From Curvibacter microcysteis (GTDB taxonomy: Bacteria; Pseudomonadota; Gammaproteobacteria; Burkholderiales; Burkholderiaceae_C), in NCBI RefSeq assembly GCF_028649435.1, contig NZ_JAQSIN010000014.1: a stretch of DNA of 64,000 bases; one strand, given 5' to 3'. Position 1 is the stretch's first letter, and every line of letters begins with the position of its first letter. The notes beneath the pieces are model-generated. The model saw only the letters and a program-made list of their open reading frames with translations. It was not told the DNA's origin and did no database searches. Below are positions 54,045 to 63,834 of this stretch, piece after piece. The position numbers were made by a program, and so were the translations under genes.

Positions 54045-54947
54045 TTATTGAATTTCGAGGGGCTCGACCGTCACCGCCACCTTGAGGATGTGGTGCGCGC
54101 CGCCGTGGATCACGCCGCGCATGGGCGAGACGTCGGCGAAGTCGCGGCCCAGGGCCAGGGTCACATAGTCCTCGCCCGGGCTGCGCCGGTTGGTGGGGTC
54201 GAAGTCAAACCACTGGCCGCGCATGCCGTCCTCGCCAGGCGAGTAAACCGCCACCCAGGCGTGCGAGGCGTCGCTGCCGACCAGGCGTTCCTGCCCAGGT
54301 GGGGGCGAGGTCAACAGGTAGCCGCTGACATAGCGCGCGGGCAGGCCCAGGCCGCGCAGACAGGCGATCATGATGTGGGCGAAGTCCTGGCAGACGCCTT
54401 TTTTCTGCGCCAGCGCTTCGACCGCCGGGGTGTTGATCTCGGTGCTGTTGGACTCGTAGGTGAAGTCGGTGTGGATGCGCTCCATCAGCGACTGCGCTCC
54501 GGCCAGCAGGCTGACCCCGGTGCCAAAGCTGGCGCGCGCGTAGCTCACGAAGTCATCGTGCCGGGGCACGTAGACCGACGGAAAGACAAACTCGGCAGCC
54601 GGGTCGTAGCGGCCGCCTGCGCGGTAGCGAAAGCGCTCGCGCACCTGCTCCCAGGGCAGGCTGTCGGCGGCCTCCAGGCCAGGTTGGGGTGGTGTGCTGG
54701 TGTCGACCACGCTGTGTGCTTGCACGCGCAGCTCGTCATGCGGGGTTTGCAGCGAGAAAAAGGCGCGCGTGTTGCCGAACACGTCGCGGGTCTCGCCCTG
54801 CTGGGCTACTTCGGGGCTGATGCTCAGGCGGTGGCTGATCAGCTTTTGGGTGGCTGTCTCCAATGGCCGCAGGTGGGCCATGTGCTGGGCCGTCTCCACC
54901 TGAGGCGTGTAGTCGTAATGGGTTTCGTGGGTGATGCCCAATCGCAT
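54045..54947 (-). CDS. Bacterial transglutaminase-like protease, amidoligase-cluster type
   Basis: A 300-residue cytosolic protein with an N-terminal beta domain (THETHYDYTPQVE at the start) and a transglutaminase core. The catalytic triad is Cys186 (KKGVCQDFAH), His229 (SDASHAWVAVY) and an Asp at 248 or 250 (WFDFDPTN). In such clusters it is proposed to cleave or exchange peptide amide bonds rather than crosslink proteins. It starts four bases after the ATP-grasp/alpha-E gene, so the genes are coupled. There is no signal peptide. Confidence 0.9.
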   Translation of the reverse strand: MRLGITHETHYDYTPQVETAQHMAHLRPLETATQKLISHRLSISPEVAQQGETRDVFGNTRAFFSLQTPHDELRVQAHSVVDTSTPPQPGLEAADSLPWEQVRERFRYRAGGRYDPAAEFVFPSVYVPRHDDFVSYARASFGTGVSLLAGAQSLMERIHTDFTYESNSTEINTPAVEALAQKKGVCQDFAHIMIACLRGLGLPARYVSGYLLTSPPPGQERLVGSDASHAWVAVYSPGEDGMRGQWFDFDPTNRRSPGEDYVTLALGRDFADVSPMRGVIHGGAHHILKVAVTVEPLEIQ

Positions 54948-54951
54948 GGCT

Positions 54952-57519
54952 TCAAGCGCCCAGGCTGTGCCGGGCGTCTCCGGAATGGGTGAAATAAAGC
55001 GCGCTGATGTCGTCCGAGATGCTGTAGGCGGCGGTCGTGCACAGGCTGAGCAGCTCGCTCAGTGACGGGTGGGCGTCGCTGCCCTCGGCATTGCACAGCT
55101 TGGCCAAGTCCCACAGGTCGGGGTTGGGGATCAGCAGGGACAAGGTGCTCAGTTGACCCGGGGCGCTGCCCGCCAGGCGCGCCAGGCGCCCGCGCAGGGT
55201 TTGCGCCACCCAGCTCAGCGAGCGCGGGTTGTCGCGGTCCAGCACCAGCAGGTCCAGCAGGGCGGCCAGTTCGCGGCTTTGCTGAAACTGGGCGTGGAAG
55301 GTGATGGTGCTGTCGAACAGGGCCAGCGTGGCCTCAAAGCCCGCCTCGTCGTGCAGTGCGCCCGCTTTCAGGCCCAAGGACAAGGCCGAGGACAGAAAAG
55401 CCAGGCGTTCAATGTGGCGACCGATGGACAGCAGGCGCCAGCCGTCGTCGCGGGTCATGCGGTCTGTCTGCCCGCCGGTGATGGCGGCCAGGTGGCCACT
55501 GGCCACTTCGAGCGCCTGCATGCCCTCGATGGTGCTGGGCGTGTTGCCCACGGCGGGGGCTTTCAGGCGCGCGAAGAATTCTTCTTCGGCCTGCACGATG
55601 GTGTTCCAGTGCTCTTGCGACAGGCGCTCGCGCACGGCCGAGGCGGCCTGGCGCAGCGCGCGCAGGTTGAAGCCGACGCTGCTGGCGCGCTGGGTCTTGT
55701 CCAGCCCGTCGATCAGCGAGCGTTCGAACACGCGCCTTGCCTGGGTGGCCGGCGGCACGCTGGGCAGCACCAGCCCGCCCAGGATGGCCATTTCACTGAG
55801 CCAGGCCAGCAGCGGCTGGGCCGATTGGTCGTCGCCATTGAGGCTGGCCAGGGTGACGCGGGCCAGGCGAATGGTGTTTTCGGTGCGCTCTGTGTAGCGC
55901 CCGAGCCAGAACAGGTTTTCAGCGGCCCGGCTGGTGACCACGCGTTTGCGCTGCACCACGGCCGCCGTGCCCGTGTGGGTGGGCAGCAAGCTCGTGCTGT
56001 CCACGCGCCCCGGGGTTTGCACCCAGACGTCAGCACTGCTGCCGCCGCGCTGCATGGAGGCGATTTCGGCGTTGGCACCGGCCAGGCGGGCCATGCCGCC
56101 AGGCAGCACGCGCCAGGAGCCGGGGCCGTCGGCGACGGCAAACACGCGCAGGATGACGGAGCGGCGAGCCAGCTGGTTGTCGCCGCCTTGCTGGCGCCAG
56201 ACCGGCATTTGCGACAGCGGCAAGCGGGTCTGCACGGTGTGCTCGTCGTTTTGGCGCAGGATGCGGCCCGCCCACTCGTCGATTTCGCGCTGGCTCAGGC
56301 TGGGGCCCGAGACCGATTCAAAAGTGTGCCGTCCTGCGCTGCCTGGGTAAGTGGGTTTGATCACCGACTCGCCCAGCAGGGGGAGCACCTCTTCGAGCGC
56401 AGCGCGCTCGCCGCACCACCAGGTGGGCAGGGCGGGCAGCAGCAGTTCTTCGTTCAGCAGGTGGCGCGCGAGAGCGGGCAAGAAGCCCAGCAGGGCGGGC
56501 GACTCCAGGAAGGCCGAACCTGGGGTGTTGGCCACCAGCACGTTGCCGGCGCGGATGGCTTGCAACAGGCCGGGCACACCCAGGGTGGAGTCGGGGCGCA
56601 GCTCCAGCGGGTCCAGGAACTCGTCGTCCAGGCGCTTGAGCAGGCCGTGCACGGGTTGCAGGCCTTGCAGGGTTTTCAGATACAGGCGCTGGTCGCGCAC
56701 GGTCAGGTCGCTGCCTTCCACCAGGGTCAGGCCCAGGTAACGCGCCAGGTAGGCGTGCTCGAAATAGGTTTCGTTGTAGGGCCCGGGGGTGAGCAGGGCG
56801 ATGTGCGCGTCGGCGCCGGCGGGGCTCATGGCCTTCAAGCCTTCGATGAGTGCGCGGTAGGTGCCGGCCAGACGCTGCACATGCATGGATTCAAAAGCCT
56901 GCGGAAACTGCCGTGACACGGCCAAGCGGTTTTCCAGCAGGTAGCCCAGGCCCGAGGGGGCCTGGGTGCGCTGTGACAGCACCCACCAGTTGCCGTCCGG
57001 ACCGCGCGCCATGTCAAAGGCGGCGATGTGCAAGTGCGTGCCGCCCACGGGCTTGATGCCCTTCATGGCGCGCAGGTAGCCCGGGTGGCCTTGGACCAGG
57101 GCGGCCGGCAACAGGCCGCTGGCCAGCAGGTGCTGCGGGCCGTAGACGTCGCTCATCACGCGGTCGAGCACGCGCACGCGCTGCAGCACGCCGGTCTCGA
57201 TGTGGGCCCAGGTGCTGGGGCTGATGATCAGTGGGAACAGGTCCAGGGACCAGGGGCGTTGCAGGCCGGAGGCGTCGGCGTAGACGTTGTAGGTCACGCC
57301 GTTGTCGCGGATTTGCCGTTTCAGGCTGGCGTAGCGGTGGTTCAAGTCGCTCAGGCCTTCGCTGCCCAGGTGGTCGAAAAATTCGGCCCAGGGGCCAGTG
57401 AACGGGGCTTCGGCTGGGCGGCTGGCCTTGCCGGCGAGGTCGCCCAGCAGTTCGTCGAAATGCCCCTCTTTGGCGGGCACGACCCAGTCGCTCGCACTGG
57501 GCGGCCGGGGGGCTTTCAT
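54952..57519 (-). CDS. Circularly permuted type 2 ATP-grasp fused to an alpha-E domain
   Basis: A large fusion of 855 residues from the ATG at 57519; an ATG at 57621 would add 34 residues but lies inside a long inverted repeat. The first half (about 60-480) is the circularly permuted ATP-grasp (DUF404/DUF407) with GPYNETYFEHAYLARYLGLTLVEGSDL, VPGLLQAIRAGNVLVANTPGS and SVIKPTYPGSAGRH. The second half (about 500-840) is the all-helical alpha-E (DUF403) domain, with RAAENLFWLGRYTERTENTIRL near its start. ATP-grasp enzymes form amide bonds through acyl phosphates. In many genomes these are two separate genes. Product unknown. Confidence 0.9.
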   Translation of the reverse strand: MKAPRPPSASDWVVPAKEGHFDELLGDLAGKASRPAEAPFTGPWAEFFDHLGSEGLSDLNHRYASLKRQIRDNGVTYNVYADASGLQRPWSLDLFPLIISPSTWAHIETGVLQRVRVLDRVMSDVYGPQHLLASGLLPAALVQGHPGYLRAMKGIKPVGGTHLHIAAFDMARGPDGNWWVLSQRTQAPSGLGYLLENRLAVSRQFPQAFESMHVQRLAGTYRALIEGLKAMSPAGADAHIALLTPGPYNETYFEHAYLARYLGLTLVEGSDLTVRDQRLYLKTLQGLQPVHGLLKRLDDEFLDPLELRPDSTLGVPGLLQAIRAGNVLVANTPGSAFLESPALLGFLPALARHLLNEELLLPALPTWWCGERAALEEVLPLLGESVIKPTYPGSAGRHTFESVSGPSLSQREIDEWAGRILRQNDEHTVQTRLPLSQMPVWRQQGGDNQLARRSVILRVFAVADGPGSWRVLPGGMARLAGANAEIASMQRGGSSADVWVQTPGRVDSTSLLPTHTGTAAVVQRKRVVTSRAAENLFWLGRYTERTENTIRLARVTLASLNGDDQSAQPLLAWLSEMAILGGLVLPSVPPATQARRVFERSLIDGLDKTQRASSVGFNLRALRQAASAVRERLSQEHWNTIVQAEEEFFARLKAPAVGNTPSTIEGMQALEVASGHLAAITGGQTDRMTRDDGWRLLSIGRHIERLAFLSSALSLGLKAGALHDEAGFEATLALFDSTITFHAQFQQSRELAALLDLLVLDRDNPRSLSWVAQTLRGRLARLAGSAPGQLSTLSLLIPNPDLWDLAKLCNAEGSDAHPSLSELLSLCTTAAYSISDDISALYFTHSGDARHSLGA

Positions 57520-57594
57520 GGCATCGGAGGGGAGTGATTTGTTCTTGTCCACGGGCGCTATTGTCCCATGCGGGCTGGGTTCTTTGATGTGGGT

Positions 57595-57633
57595 CACGAA
57601 GCCGTCATGTTGTGCAGGCATGACGGCTTCGTG
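57595..57633. repeat. Perfect 15-bp inverted repeat inside the amidoligase operon
   Basis: CACGAAGCCGTCATG (57595-57609) and CATGACGGCTTCGTG (57619-57633) are exact inverted copies with a 9-base loop. It lies between the DUF2126 stop (57647) and the ATP-grasp start (57519). No T tract follows on the minus strand, so it may stabilise or partly terminate the upstream mRNA, or bind a protein. Confidence 0.8.
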
Positions 57634-57646
57634 CCAGGACGCTGCT

Positions 57647-60600
57647 TCAGCGGCGCAGGTCCAGCGTGAACGGGAACTCACGGCTGCCCGGCACGCCGAC
57701 GGTGGCCTGTGGCACCTGCATCGTGCCCGGGGTGTGGCCCATGCGGAAGAAGCGGGACAGGCGGCGGCTTTCGGCTTCGTAGGCGTTGACCGGGAAGGTC
57801 ACGTAGTTGCGTCCGCCCGGGTGGGCGACGTGGTACTGGCAGCCGCCGACCGAGCGCTTCATCCAGCTGTCAACGATGTCGAACACCAGGGGCGCGTGCA
57901 CGCCGATGCTGGGGTGCAGGGCCGAGGGCGGGTTCCAGGCCTTGTAGCGCACACCGGCCACGAATTCGCCTTCCACGCCCGTGGGCTGCAGGGGCAGGGC
58001 GCGGCCGTTGACGGTGATGACGTGGCGGCTCTCGTTGAAGCCACTGACATGCACTTCGATGCGCTCCAGCGACGAGTCCACGTAGCGCACGGTGCCGCCG
58101 GCCGAGCCTTCCTCGCCCATGACGTGCCAGGGTTCCAGCGCGTTGCGCAAGGTGACTTCCATGCCCATGGACTGCACGCTGCCGACCAAGGGGAAGCGGA
58201 ACTCAAAGTGCGGCGCAAACCAGGCGTCGTCAAACGCATAGCCAGCCTGGCGCATCTCGGCCATGACGTCGTTGAAGTCCTGGCGCACAAAGTGCGGCAG
58301 CAGGCAGCGGTCGTGCAACTGGGTGCCCCAGCGGGTGACTGGCGCCTTGTAGGGCTGTTTCCAGAAGCGCGCGATCAGGGCGCGCAGCAGCAGTTGCTGC
58401 GCGATGCTCATGCGGGCGTGGGGCGGCATCTCGAAGGCGCGCAGCTCCAGCAGACCCAGGCGACCGGTGCTGCTGTCGGGCGAGTAGAGCTTGTCGATGC
58501 AGAACTCGCTGCGGTGGGTGTTGCCGGTCACGTCGACCAAGATGTTGCGCAGCGTGCGGTCCACCAGCCACGGCGGCATGTCCTGGCCGTAGGTTTCGCG
58601 GTTGCGTTCGATCTCGCGCAGGGCGATCTCCAGCTCGTAAAGCTGGTCGTTGCGTGCCTCGTCCACGCGCGGGGCCTGGCTGGTCGGGCCGATGAACATG
58701 CCCGAGAACAGGTAGCTCAGGGAAGGGTGGTTGTGCCAATACAGGATCAGGCTGGCCAGCAGCTCGGGGCGGCGCAGGAAGGGGCTGTCGGCCGGCGTGG
58801 CGCCACCCAGCACGAAGTGGTTGCCCCCCCCCGTGCCGGTGTGTCGGCCATCGGTCATGAACTTCTCGGCCGTCAGGCGCGTTTCAAACGCGGCTTGGTA
58901 CAGGAACTCGGTGTGCTGCACCAGTTCCTTCCAGTTGTGGGCCGGGTGGATGTTGACCTCGATCACGCCCGGATCGGGGGTGACTTGCAGCACCTTCAGG
59001 CGCGGGTCGCGCGGCGGCGGGTAGCCTTCGAGCACGATGGCCATGCCCAGTTCGCTGGCCGTGGCTTCGACGGCGGCCAGCAGGTCCAGGTAATCCTCCA
59101 GGCGCGACAGGGGCGGCATGAAGACGTAGAGCAGGCTGGATTTGGGCGCCTTGGACTCGACCTTGGGGCCGCTGGCGCGGGCCGGGTTGCGGGCTTCCAC
59201 GCAGAGCGCCGTACGCGTTATCCAGTGGGCCGACACGCCACGGGCCGGGGCCTGGGTCCAGGCAGCGGGCTGGGGCTGGCCCGTTTGGGTTGCCGCCTCT
59301 GCCACGCCGCTGTCGGTCACGCCGCTGCCCCAACCCTGGGTGCGGCGCTGGGCCTCACCCGGGGTTTGGGCGCCCGCCAGGTAGGGCACACCACGCAGGT
59401 CGCTGCCAAAGGCGGCCCCCACACCCGGCGTGCTGTGGCGGGACTGGAAGTCGGCGCTGCTTGGCAGGGCGCTGCGCGGGGCCATGGGATCGGTTTCGAC
59501 CATGTAGGGGTAGTCGGCGCTGGTGACCCAGGGCAGGGAGTCCAGCGGCAAGCGGTAGCCCATGGGCGAGTCGCCCGGGATCAGGTACATGCGCTCGTCG
59601 CGGAAGAACCAGGGACCGGTGCTCCACAGCGGACCGACCATTTGCGGGTTGCCGGCGTCGGGGTTGATCTCCAGCGGCAGCACATAGCCCACCACCGAGT
59701 CCAGCTTCTGGCCAAAAACGCGGCGCAGGCGCACGCGCTCCAGTTCGTCGTCGAGCTTGGAGTCGAAGGGGTCAACGTTGACGGGCAGGCGGCGTTCGCG
59801 CCACAGGTAGTACCAGGTGTCTTCGTAGCCCGCTTCGATGAAGTGGTCACTCAGGCCCAGCTTGCCGGCCAGGGTCTGGGTGAAGCGCTCGGCGTCGGCG
59901 CTGGTGTAGTGCATGGGGGTCCGCTCGTCAGCGAACAGGGCTGGGTTTTGCCAGATGGGCTGGCCGTCGGCGCGCCAGCAGATCGACAGGGCCCAGCGCG
60001 GCAGTTGCTCGCCGGGGTACCACTTGCCCTGGCCAAAATGCAGGAAGCCGCCTTGGCCGTACTCGTCGCGCAGCTTGTGCACCAACTCGGTGGCGTAGGC
60101 CCGCTTGGTGGGGCCCAGGGCGTCGGTGTTCCATTCGGCGCCGTCGCGGTCTTCGGTGGCCACGTAGGTGGGCTCACCGCCTTGGGTCAGGCGCACATCG
60201 CCGGCTTGCAGCTCCTGGTCCACCGCCTCGCCCAAGGCCAGCACCTGGGCCCATTGTTCGTCGGTGTACGGCTGGGTGACGCGCGGGGACTCGTAAATGC
60301 GGGTCACGCCCATGTGGTGGCTGAATTCGACTTCGCACTTGTCCACCGCGCCTTCGACCGGGGCCGCACCCGAGGGCTGGGGCGTGCAGGCCAGGGGGAT
60401 GTGGCCTTCGCCAGCCAGCAGGCCCGAGGTGGGGTCCAGGCCGATCCAGCCCGCGCCGGGCAGGTAGACCTCGCACCAGGCATGCAGGTCGGTGAAGTCA
60501 ACTTCGGTGCCGCTGGGGCCGTCCAGGGCCTTGACGTCGGGCTTGAGCTGGATCAGGTAGCCCGAGACAAAGCGCGCGGCCAGGCCGCAGTGGCGCATCA

Positions 60601-61168
60601 GCTGAACCAGCAGCCAGCCCGAATCGCGGCAAGAGCCCGAGCCCTTGGTCAGCGTTTCCTCGGGCGTTTGCACGCCAGGCTCCATGCGGATCAGGTAGCC
60701 GATGTCGTTTTGCAGTTTCTGGTTCAGTCGCACCAGGAAGTCGATGGTGCGGCATTCGCTGCGGTCGATCTCGGCCAGGTACTTCTTGAGCACCGGCGTG
60801 ACGGGCTCGGTGACCAGGTAGGGCGCGAGCTCTTCCTGGACCAGCTTGTCGTACTGGAACGGGAAGTTTTCGGCCGCTGGCTCCAGAAAGAAATCGAAAG
60901 GGTTGTAAACCGCCATCTCGACCACCAGGTCGACCGTGACCTTGAATTCGGTGGTGGGATTGGGGAAGACCAGCCGTGCCTGGTAGTTGGCAAACGGGTC
61001 TTGCTGCCAGTTGATGAAGTGGTTGCTGGGCTCGATGCGCAGCGAGTAGGAGATGATTTTGCTGCGGCAGTGCGGGGCTGGACGCAGTCGGACCACCTGG
61101 GGGCCCAGGTTGACGGGGCGGTCGTAGCGGTAGTGGGTGACGTGGTTCAGTGCGGCGTGGATCGACAT
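57647..61168 (-). CDS. Transglutaminase fused to a DUF2126 putative amidoligase
   Basis: A very long protein of 1173 residues and first gene of the cluster. The N-terminus (about 1-290) is a transglutaminase-like protease with Cys180 (GSGSCRDSGWLLV), His229 (DLHAWCEVYL) and Asp245 (IGLDPTSG). The rest (about 330-1165) is DUF2126, classed by others as a glutamine-synthetase-like amidoligase. Segments such as RLTQGGEPTYVATEDRDGAEW, KWYPGEQLPRWAL and TGTGGGNHFVLGG mark it. There is no signal peptide. It is divergent from comEC. It probably makes or trims a peptide-like metabolite with the two genes downstream. Confidence 0.92.
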   Translation of the reverse strand: MSIHAALNHVTHYRYDRPVNLGPQVVRLRPAPHCRSKIISYSLRIEPSNHFINWQQDPFANYQARLVFPNPTTEFKVTVDLVVEMAVYNPFDFFLEPAAENFPFQYDKLVQEELAPYLVTEPVTPVLKKYLAEIDRSECRTIDFLVRLNQKLQNDIGYLIRMEPGVQTPEETLTKGSGSCRDSGWLLVQLMRHCGLAARFVSGYLIQLKPDVKALDGPSGTEVDFTDLHAWCEVYLPGAGWIGLDPTSGLLAGEGHIPLACTPQPSGAAPVEGAVDKCEVEFSHHMGVTRIYESPRVTQPYTDEQWAQVLALGEAVDQELQAGDVRLTQGGEPTYVATEDRDGAEWNTDALGPTKRAYATELVHKLRDEYGQGGFLHFGQGKWYPGEQLPRWALSICWRADGQPIWQNPALFADERTPMHYTSADAERFTQTLAGKLGLSDHFIEAGYEDTWYYLWRERRLPVNVDPFDSKLDDELERVRLRRVFGQKLDSVVGYVLPLEINPDAGNPQMVGPLWSTGPWFFRDERMYLIPGDSPMGYRLPLDSLPWVTSADYPYMVETDPMAPRSALPSSADFQSRHSTPGVGAAFGSDLRGVPYLAGAQTPGEAQRRTQGWGSGVTDSGVAEAATQTGQPQPAAWTQAPARGVSAHWITRTALCVEARNPARASGPKVESKAPKSSLLYVFMPPLSRLEDYLDLLAAVEATASELGMAIVLEGYPPPRDPRLKVLQVTPDPGVIEVNIHPAHNWKELVQHTEFLYQAAFETRLTAEKFMTDGRHTGTGGGNHFVLGGATPADSPFLRRPELLASLILYWHNHPSLSYLFSGMFIGPTSQAPRVDEARNDQLYELEIALREIERNRETYGQDMPPWLVDRTLRNILVDVTGNTHRSEFCIDKLYSPDSSTGRLGLLELRAFEMPPHARMSIAQQLLLRALIARFWKQPYKAPVTRWGTQLHDRCLLPHFVRQDFNDVMAEMRQAGYAFDDAWFAPHFEFRFPLVGSVQSMGMEVTLRNALEPWHVMGEEGSAGGTVRYVDSSLERIEVHVSGFNESRHVITVNGRALPLQPTGVEGEFVAGVRYKAWNPPSALHPSIGVHAPLVFDIVDSWMKRSVGGCQYHVAHPGGRNYVTFPVNAYEAESRRLSRFFRMGHTPGTMQVPQATVGVPGSREFPFTLDLRR

Positions 61169-61296
61169 TCGTCTTGTCTCTCTGGCAAAAAGGCCATCAA
61201 ACGGCTGCCGGGAACAGCAGCCCTGTGAAACATCCTAGCAAGAGCTGCGCCACGGCGTGTGTCAATCGGGGCTCTGGGGCCCCCTAGGATGGCGAA

Positions 61297-63834
61297 ATGC
61301 CGCAGCTTTGGGCCACCGACGTGCCTGGGCATTCCAGCCCGGGCGGGCCTTCGTCTTTTTGGCGCTTGCCCTGGCGTGGCTGCATGGCGGCCAGCTTGGG
61401 GGTGTTGGCGGGCACCGCGTTGCAGCTGCAGCAGGCCCGCTTGTGGCCCTTGGTGGATGTTGTCTGGGTGGGGCTGGCGGGCCTGGTGCTGAGCCTGGGC
61501 ATGGCGTGGCTCGGTGACCGCCCTGGCCGCCGCGCAGTCCGCTTGAGCGGGGTGGGGGCCTGGGTGCTGGTTTGGCTTCTGGCCTTGGTCCTGACCTGGG
61601 CCCAGCTTGGCATCCGCGCCGCGCTGTTGCGCGACAGTGCCTTGCCCGAAGCGTGGGAGGGCCTGGACATCGAGGTCATCGGCCGGGTCAGTGCCATGCC
61701 CCAACGGCTGGCCTGGGGCCAACGGTTTTTGCTGGTGCCTGAATCGGCGCAGTGGGCCGGCCAGGCCTTGGCACTGCCCTCACCGCTGTGGCTGGGCTGG
61801 TCCGGTGCTGGCGATGGGGGGGAGGCTGCCGCACCCGCCTTGGTCGCGGGGGAGCGCTGGCGCTTCAGCGTGCGCTTGAAGCGGGTGCACGGCGCGCTCA
61901 ACCCAGGCGGCTTTGACCATGAGCTCTGGCTGTGGGAGCAGGGCGTGCTGGCCACGGGCCAGGTGCGCGCGGGGCCGGGCCTGCCCCTGCCCGAGCGACT
62001 GGCCGCCACCGCTGCTTACCCCGTGGAGCGCTGGCGTCAGCGGGTGCGCGATGCGATCTGGCGGCACTTGCTGCAGGGCGTGCCCGAAGGCGGCTCAGTT
62101 CGGCAGGCCGGCGTGGTGGTGGCCTTGGTCACCGGAGACCAGCGCGCCATTGAGCGTGCTGATTGGCAGGTTTTCCGCAACACGGGGGTGGCCCATCTGA
62201 TGAGCATTTCGGGCCTGCACATCACCTTGCTGGCCTGGCTGGCCAGCCGGGCGATTCAGGCGCTGTGGCGTCAGACGGCCCGATGGCCGGGCTGGCTGGG
62301 ACGGGCGTGTCTGCGCTGGCCCGCGCCCTGGGTGGCCAGCCTGGGGGGCTTGCTGGTGGCCTTGTCCTATTCGGTGTTTTGCGGTTGGGGCGTGCCGGCG
62401 CAGCGCACCGTCGGCATGTTGGCGGTGCTGACCTGTCTGCGTGTGGCGGGCTTGAGCTGGCCATGGCAACAGACCTGGGCCTTGATGGCCGCGGTGGTGG
62501 TCCTGTGGGATCCCTGGGCCTGGCTGCAGCCAGGCTTTTGGCTGAGTTTTGTGGCGGTGGGGGTGTTGTTCGTCACCGATGCTGGCGCCAAGGGGCGCGC
62601 GCTGCCTCAGGAGCCCGTCTCGGCCTGGCTTCAAGCCTGGCGTGCCGTGGCGGCCTTGCTGCGCGAGCAGTGGGTGCTGACGCTGGCGCTGGCTCCGCTG
62701 ACCCTGTGGCTGTTCGGCCAGGTCTCCGTGGTCGGCTTGGTGGCCAATTTATTCGCCATCCCTTGGGTGACTGGGGTGGTCACGCCATTGGCGCTGTTGG
62801 GTTGTCTGCTGCCTCCCCTGTGGGATGCCGCGGCCTGGGCGGTGCAGGGCCTGGCGGTGGTGCTGGTCTGGTTGGCCGCCTGGCCTGGGGCCACCTGGTC
62901 GGTGGCCGCGCCCCCGCTTTGGGCTGGCGCGGTGGGCTTGCTGGGCGGTGTGATGTGCGCGGGGCCCTGGCCTGGCGCTTGGCGCCTGTTGGGCGTGCCC
63001 TTGCTCTTGCCGGTGCTGTTTTGGCAAGCGCCGCGGCCCGATTGGGGGCGCTTTGAGCTGCTGGCCGCCGATGTGGGGCAGGGCAATGCGGTGATCGTGC
63101 GCACCGCGCAGCACACCCTGGTGTACGACGCGGGGCCACGCTACTCGCCGGACAGCGACGCGGGTGACCGCGTTCTTTTGCCCTTGTTGCGGGCGGCTGG
63201 CGAAACGCCTGACCGGCTGGTGCTGAGTCACCGCGACACCGACCACACGGGGGGCGCGCGGGCCTTGCTGTCGGCCTTCCCCCAAATGACGCTGTGGTCC
63301 TCGCTGGCACCTGATCACCCCCTGCGCTTGGGCCGCGAGCACACCGCTTGTGGCGCCGGGCAAAGTTGGCAGTGGGACGGGGTGCATTTCGCCTTTTCGC
63401 ACCCCGGCGCGGTGGCCTTGGGGCCCGAGCCGCGTCCCAATGCCCTCAGTTGCGTGCTGCGGGTGCAGGACGCCCACGGTGTGGCGGCGTTGTTGCCGGG
63501 CGACATCGAAGCAGCGCAAGAGTTAGCCCTGGTCGGCCAGGGGGCAGCGCTGGCAGCCGATTGGTTGTTGGTGCCGCACCATGGCAGCAAGACGTCGTCG
63601 ACCCCGGCCTTTGTGGCTGCGGTGGCCCCTCGGGTGGCCGTGGTGCAGGCGGGCTACCGCAACCGCTTTGCCCACCCTGCGCCCGAGGTGCGCGAGCGCT
63701 ATCTGACGCGCGAGCTGCGCTGGGTCGAGACCCCTGTCTGTGGCGCCGCGCTGTGGCGCAGTCAACAGCCTGACACGGTTCAGTGTGAGCGTGAGCATCG
63801 GCCTCGCTATTGGCATTGGCCCTTGCACCCCTGA
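61297..63834 (+). CDS. comEC: DNA internalisation competence protein ComEC/Rec2
   Basis: An 845-residue inner-membrane protein that carries single-stranded DNA through the membrane during natural transformation. An N-terminal region with an OB-like domain (about 120-230) is followed by the ComEC membrane core (about 260-560, with TGVAHLMSISGLHITLLAW) and a C-terminal metallo-beta-lactamase-like domain with DVGQGNAVIV and LSHRDTDHTGGAR, which may degrade the non-transported strand. AGGA precedes the ATG. No other com or pil genes are in the window, so transformability cannot be judged. Confidence 0.94.
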   Translation: MPQLWATDVPGHSSPGGPSSFWRLPWRGCMAASLGVLAGTALQLQQARLWPLVDVVWVGLAGLVLSLGMAWLGDRPGRRAVRLSGVGAWVLVWLLALVLTWAQLGIRAALLRDSALPEAWEGLDIEVIGRVSAMPQRLAWGQRFLLVPESAQWAGQALALPSPLWLGWSGAGDGGEAAAPALVAGERWRFSVRLKRVHGALNPGGFDHELWLWEQGVLATGQVRAGPGLPLPERLAATAAYPVERWRQRVRDAIWRHLLQGVPEGGSVRQAGVVVALVTGDQRAIERADWQVFRNTGVAHLMSISGLHITLLAWLASRAIQALWRQTARWPGWLGRACLRWPAPWVASLGGLLVALSYSVFCGWGVPAQRTVGMLAVLTCLRVAGLSWPWQQTWALMAAVVVLWDPWAWLQPGFWLSFVAVGVLFVTDAGAKGRALPQEPVSAWLQAWRAVAALLREQWVLTLALAPLTLWLFGQVSVVGLVANLFAIPWVTGVVTPLALLGCLLPPLWDAAAWAVQGLAVVLVWLAAWPGATWSVAAPPLWAGAVGLLGGVMCAGPWPGAWRLLGVPLLLPVLFWQAPRPDWGRFELLAADVGQGNAVIVRTAQHTLVYDAGPRYSPDSDAGDRVLLPLLRAAGETPDRLVLSHRDTDHTGGARALLSAFPQMTLWSSLAPDHPLRLGREHTACGAGQSWQWDGVHFAFSHPGAVALGPEPRPNALSCVLRVQDAHGVAALLPGDIEAAQELALVGQGAALAADWLLVPHHGSKTSSTPAFVAAVAPRVAVVQAGYRNRFAHPAPEVRERYLTRELRWVETPVCGAALWRSQQPDTVQCEREHRPRYWHWPLHP

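Noticed and set aside
57398..61228. Very long open frame on the plus strand opposite the DUF2126 gene (over 1200 codons)
   Set aside because: It is a mirror of the real gene caused by high GC third positions; composition is non-protein-like and no family motif or ribosome site is seen.
61232..61265. TTGACA (minus, 61265-61260) with TAGGAT (61237-61232) as a promoter for the DUF2126 gene
   Set aside because: The spacer is 22 bases, too long for sigma-70, and no better -10 lies at 17 bases.
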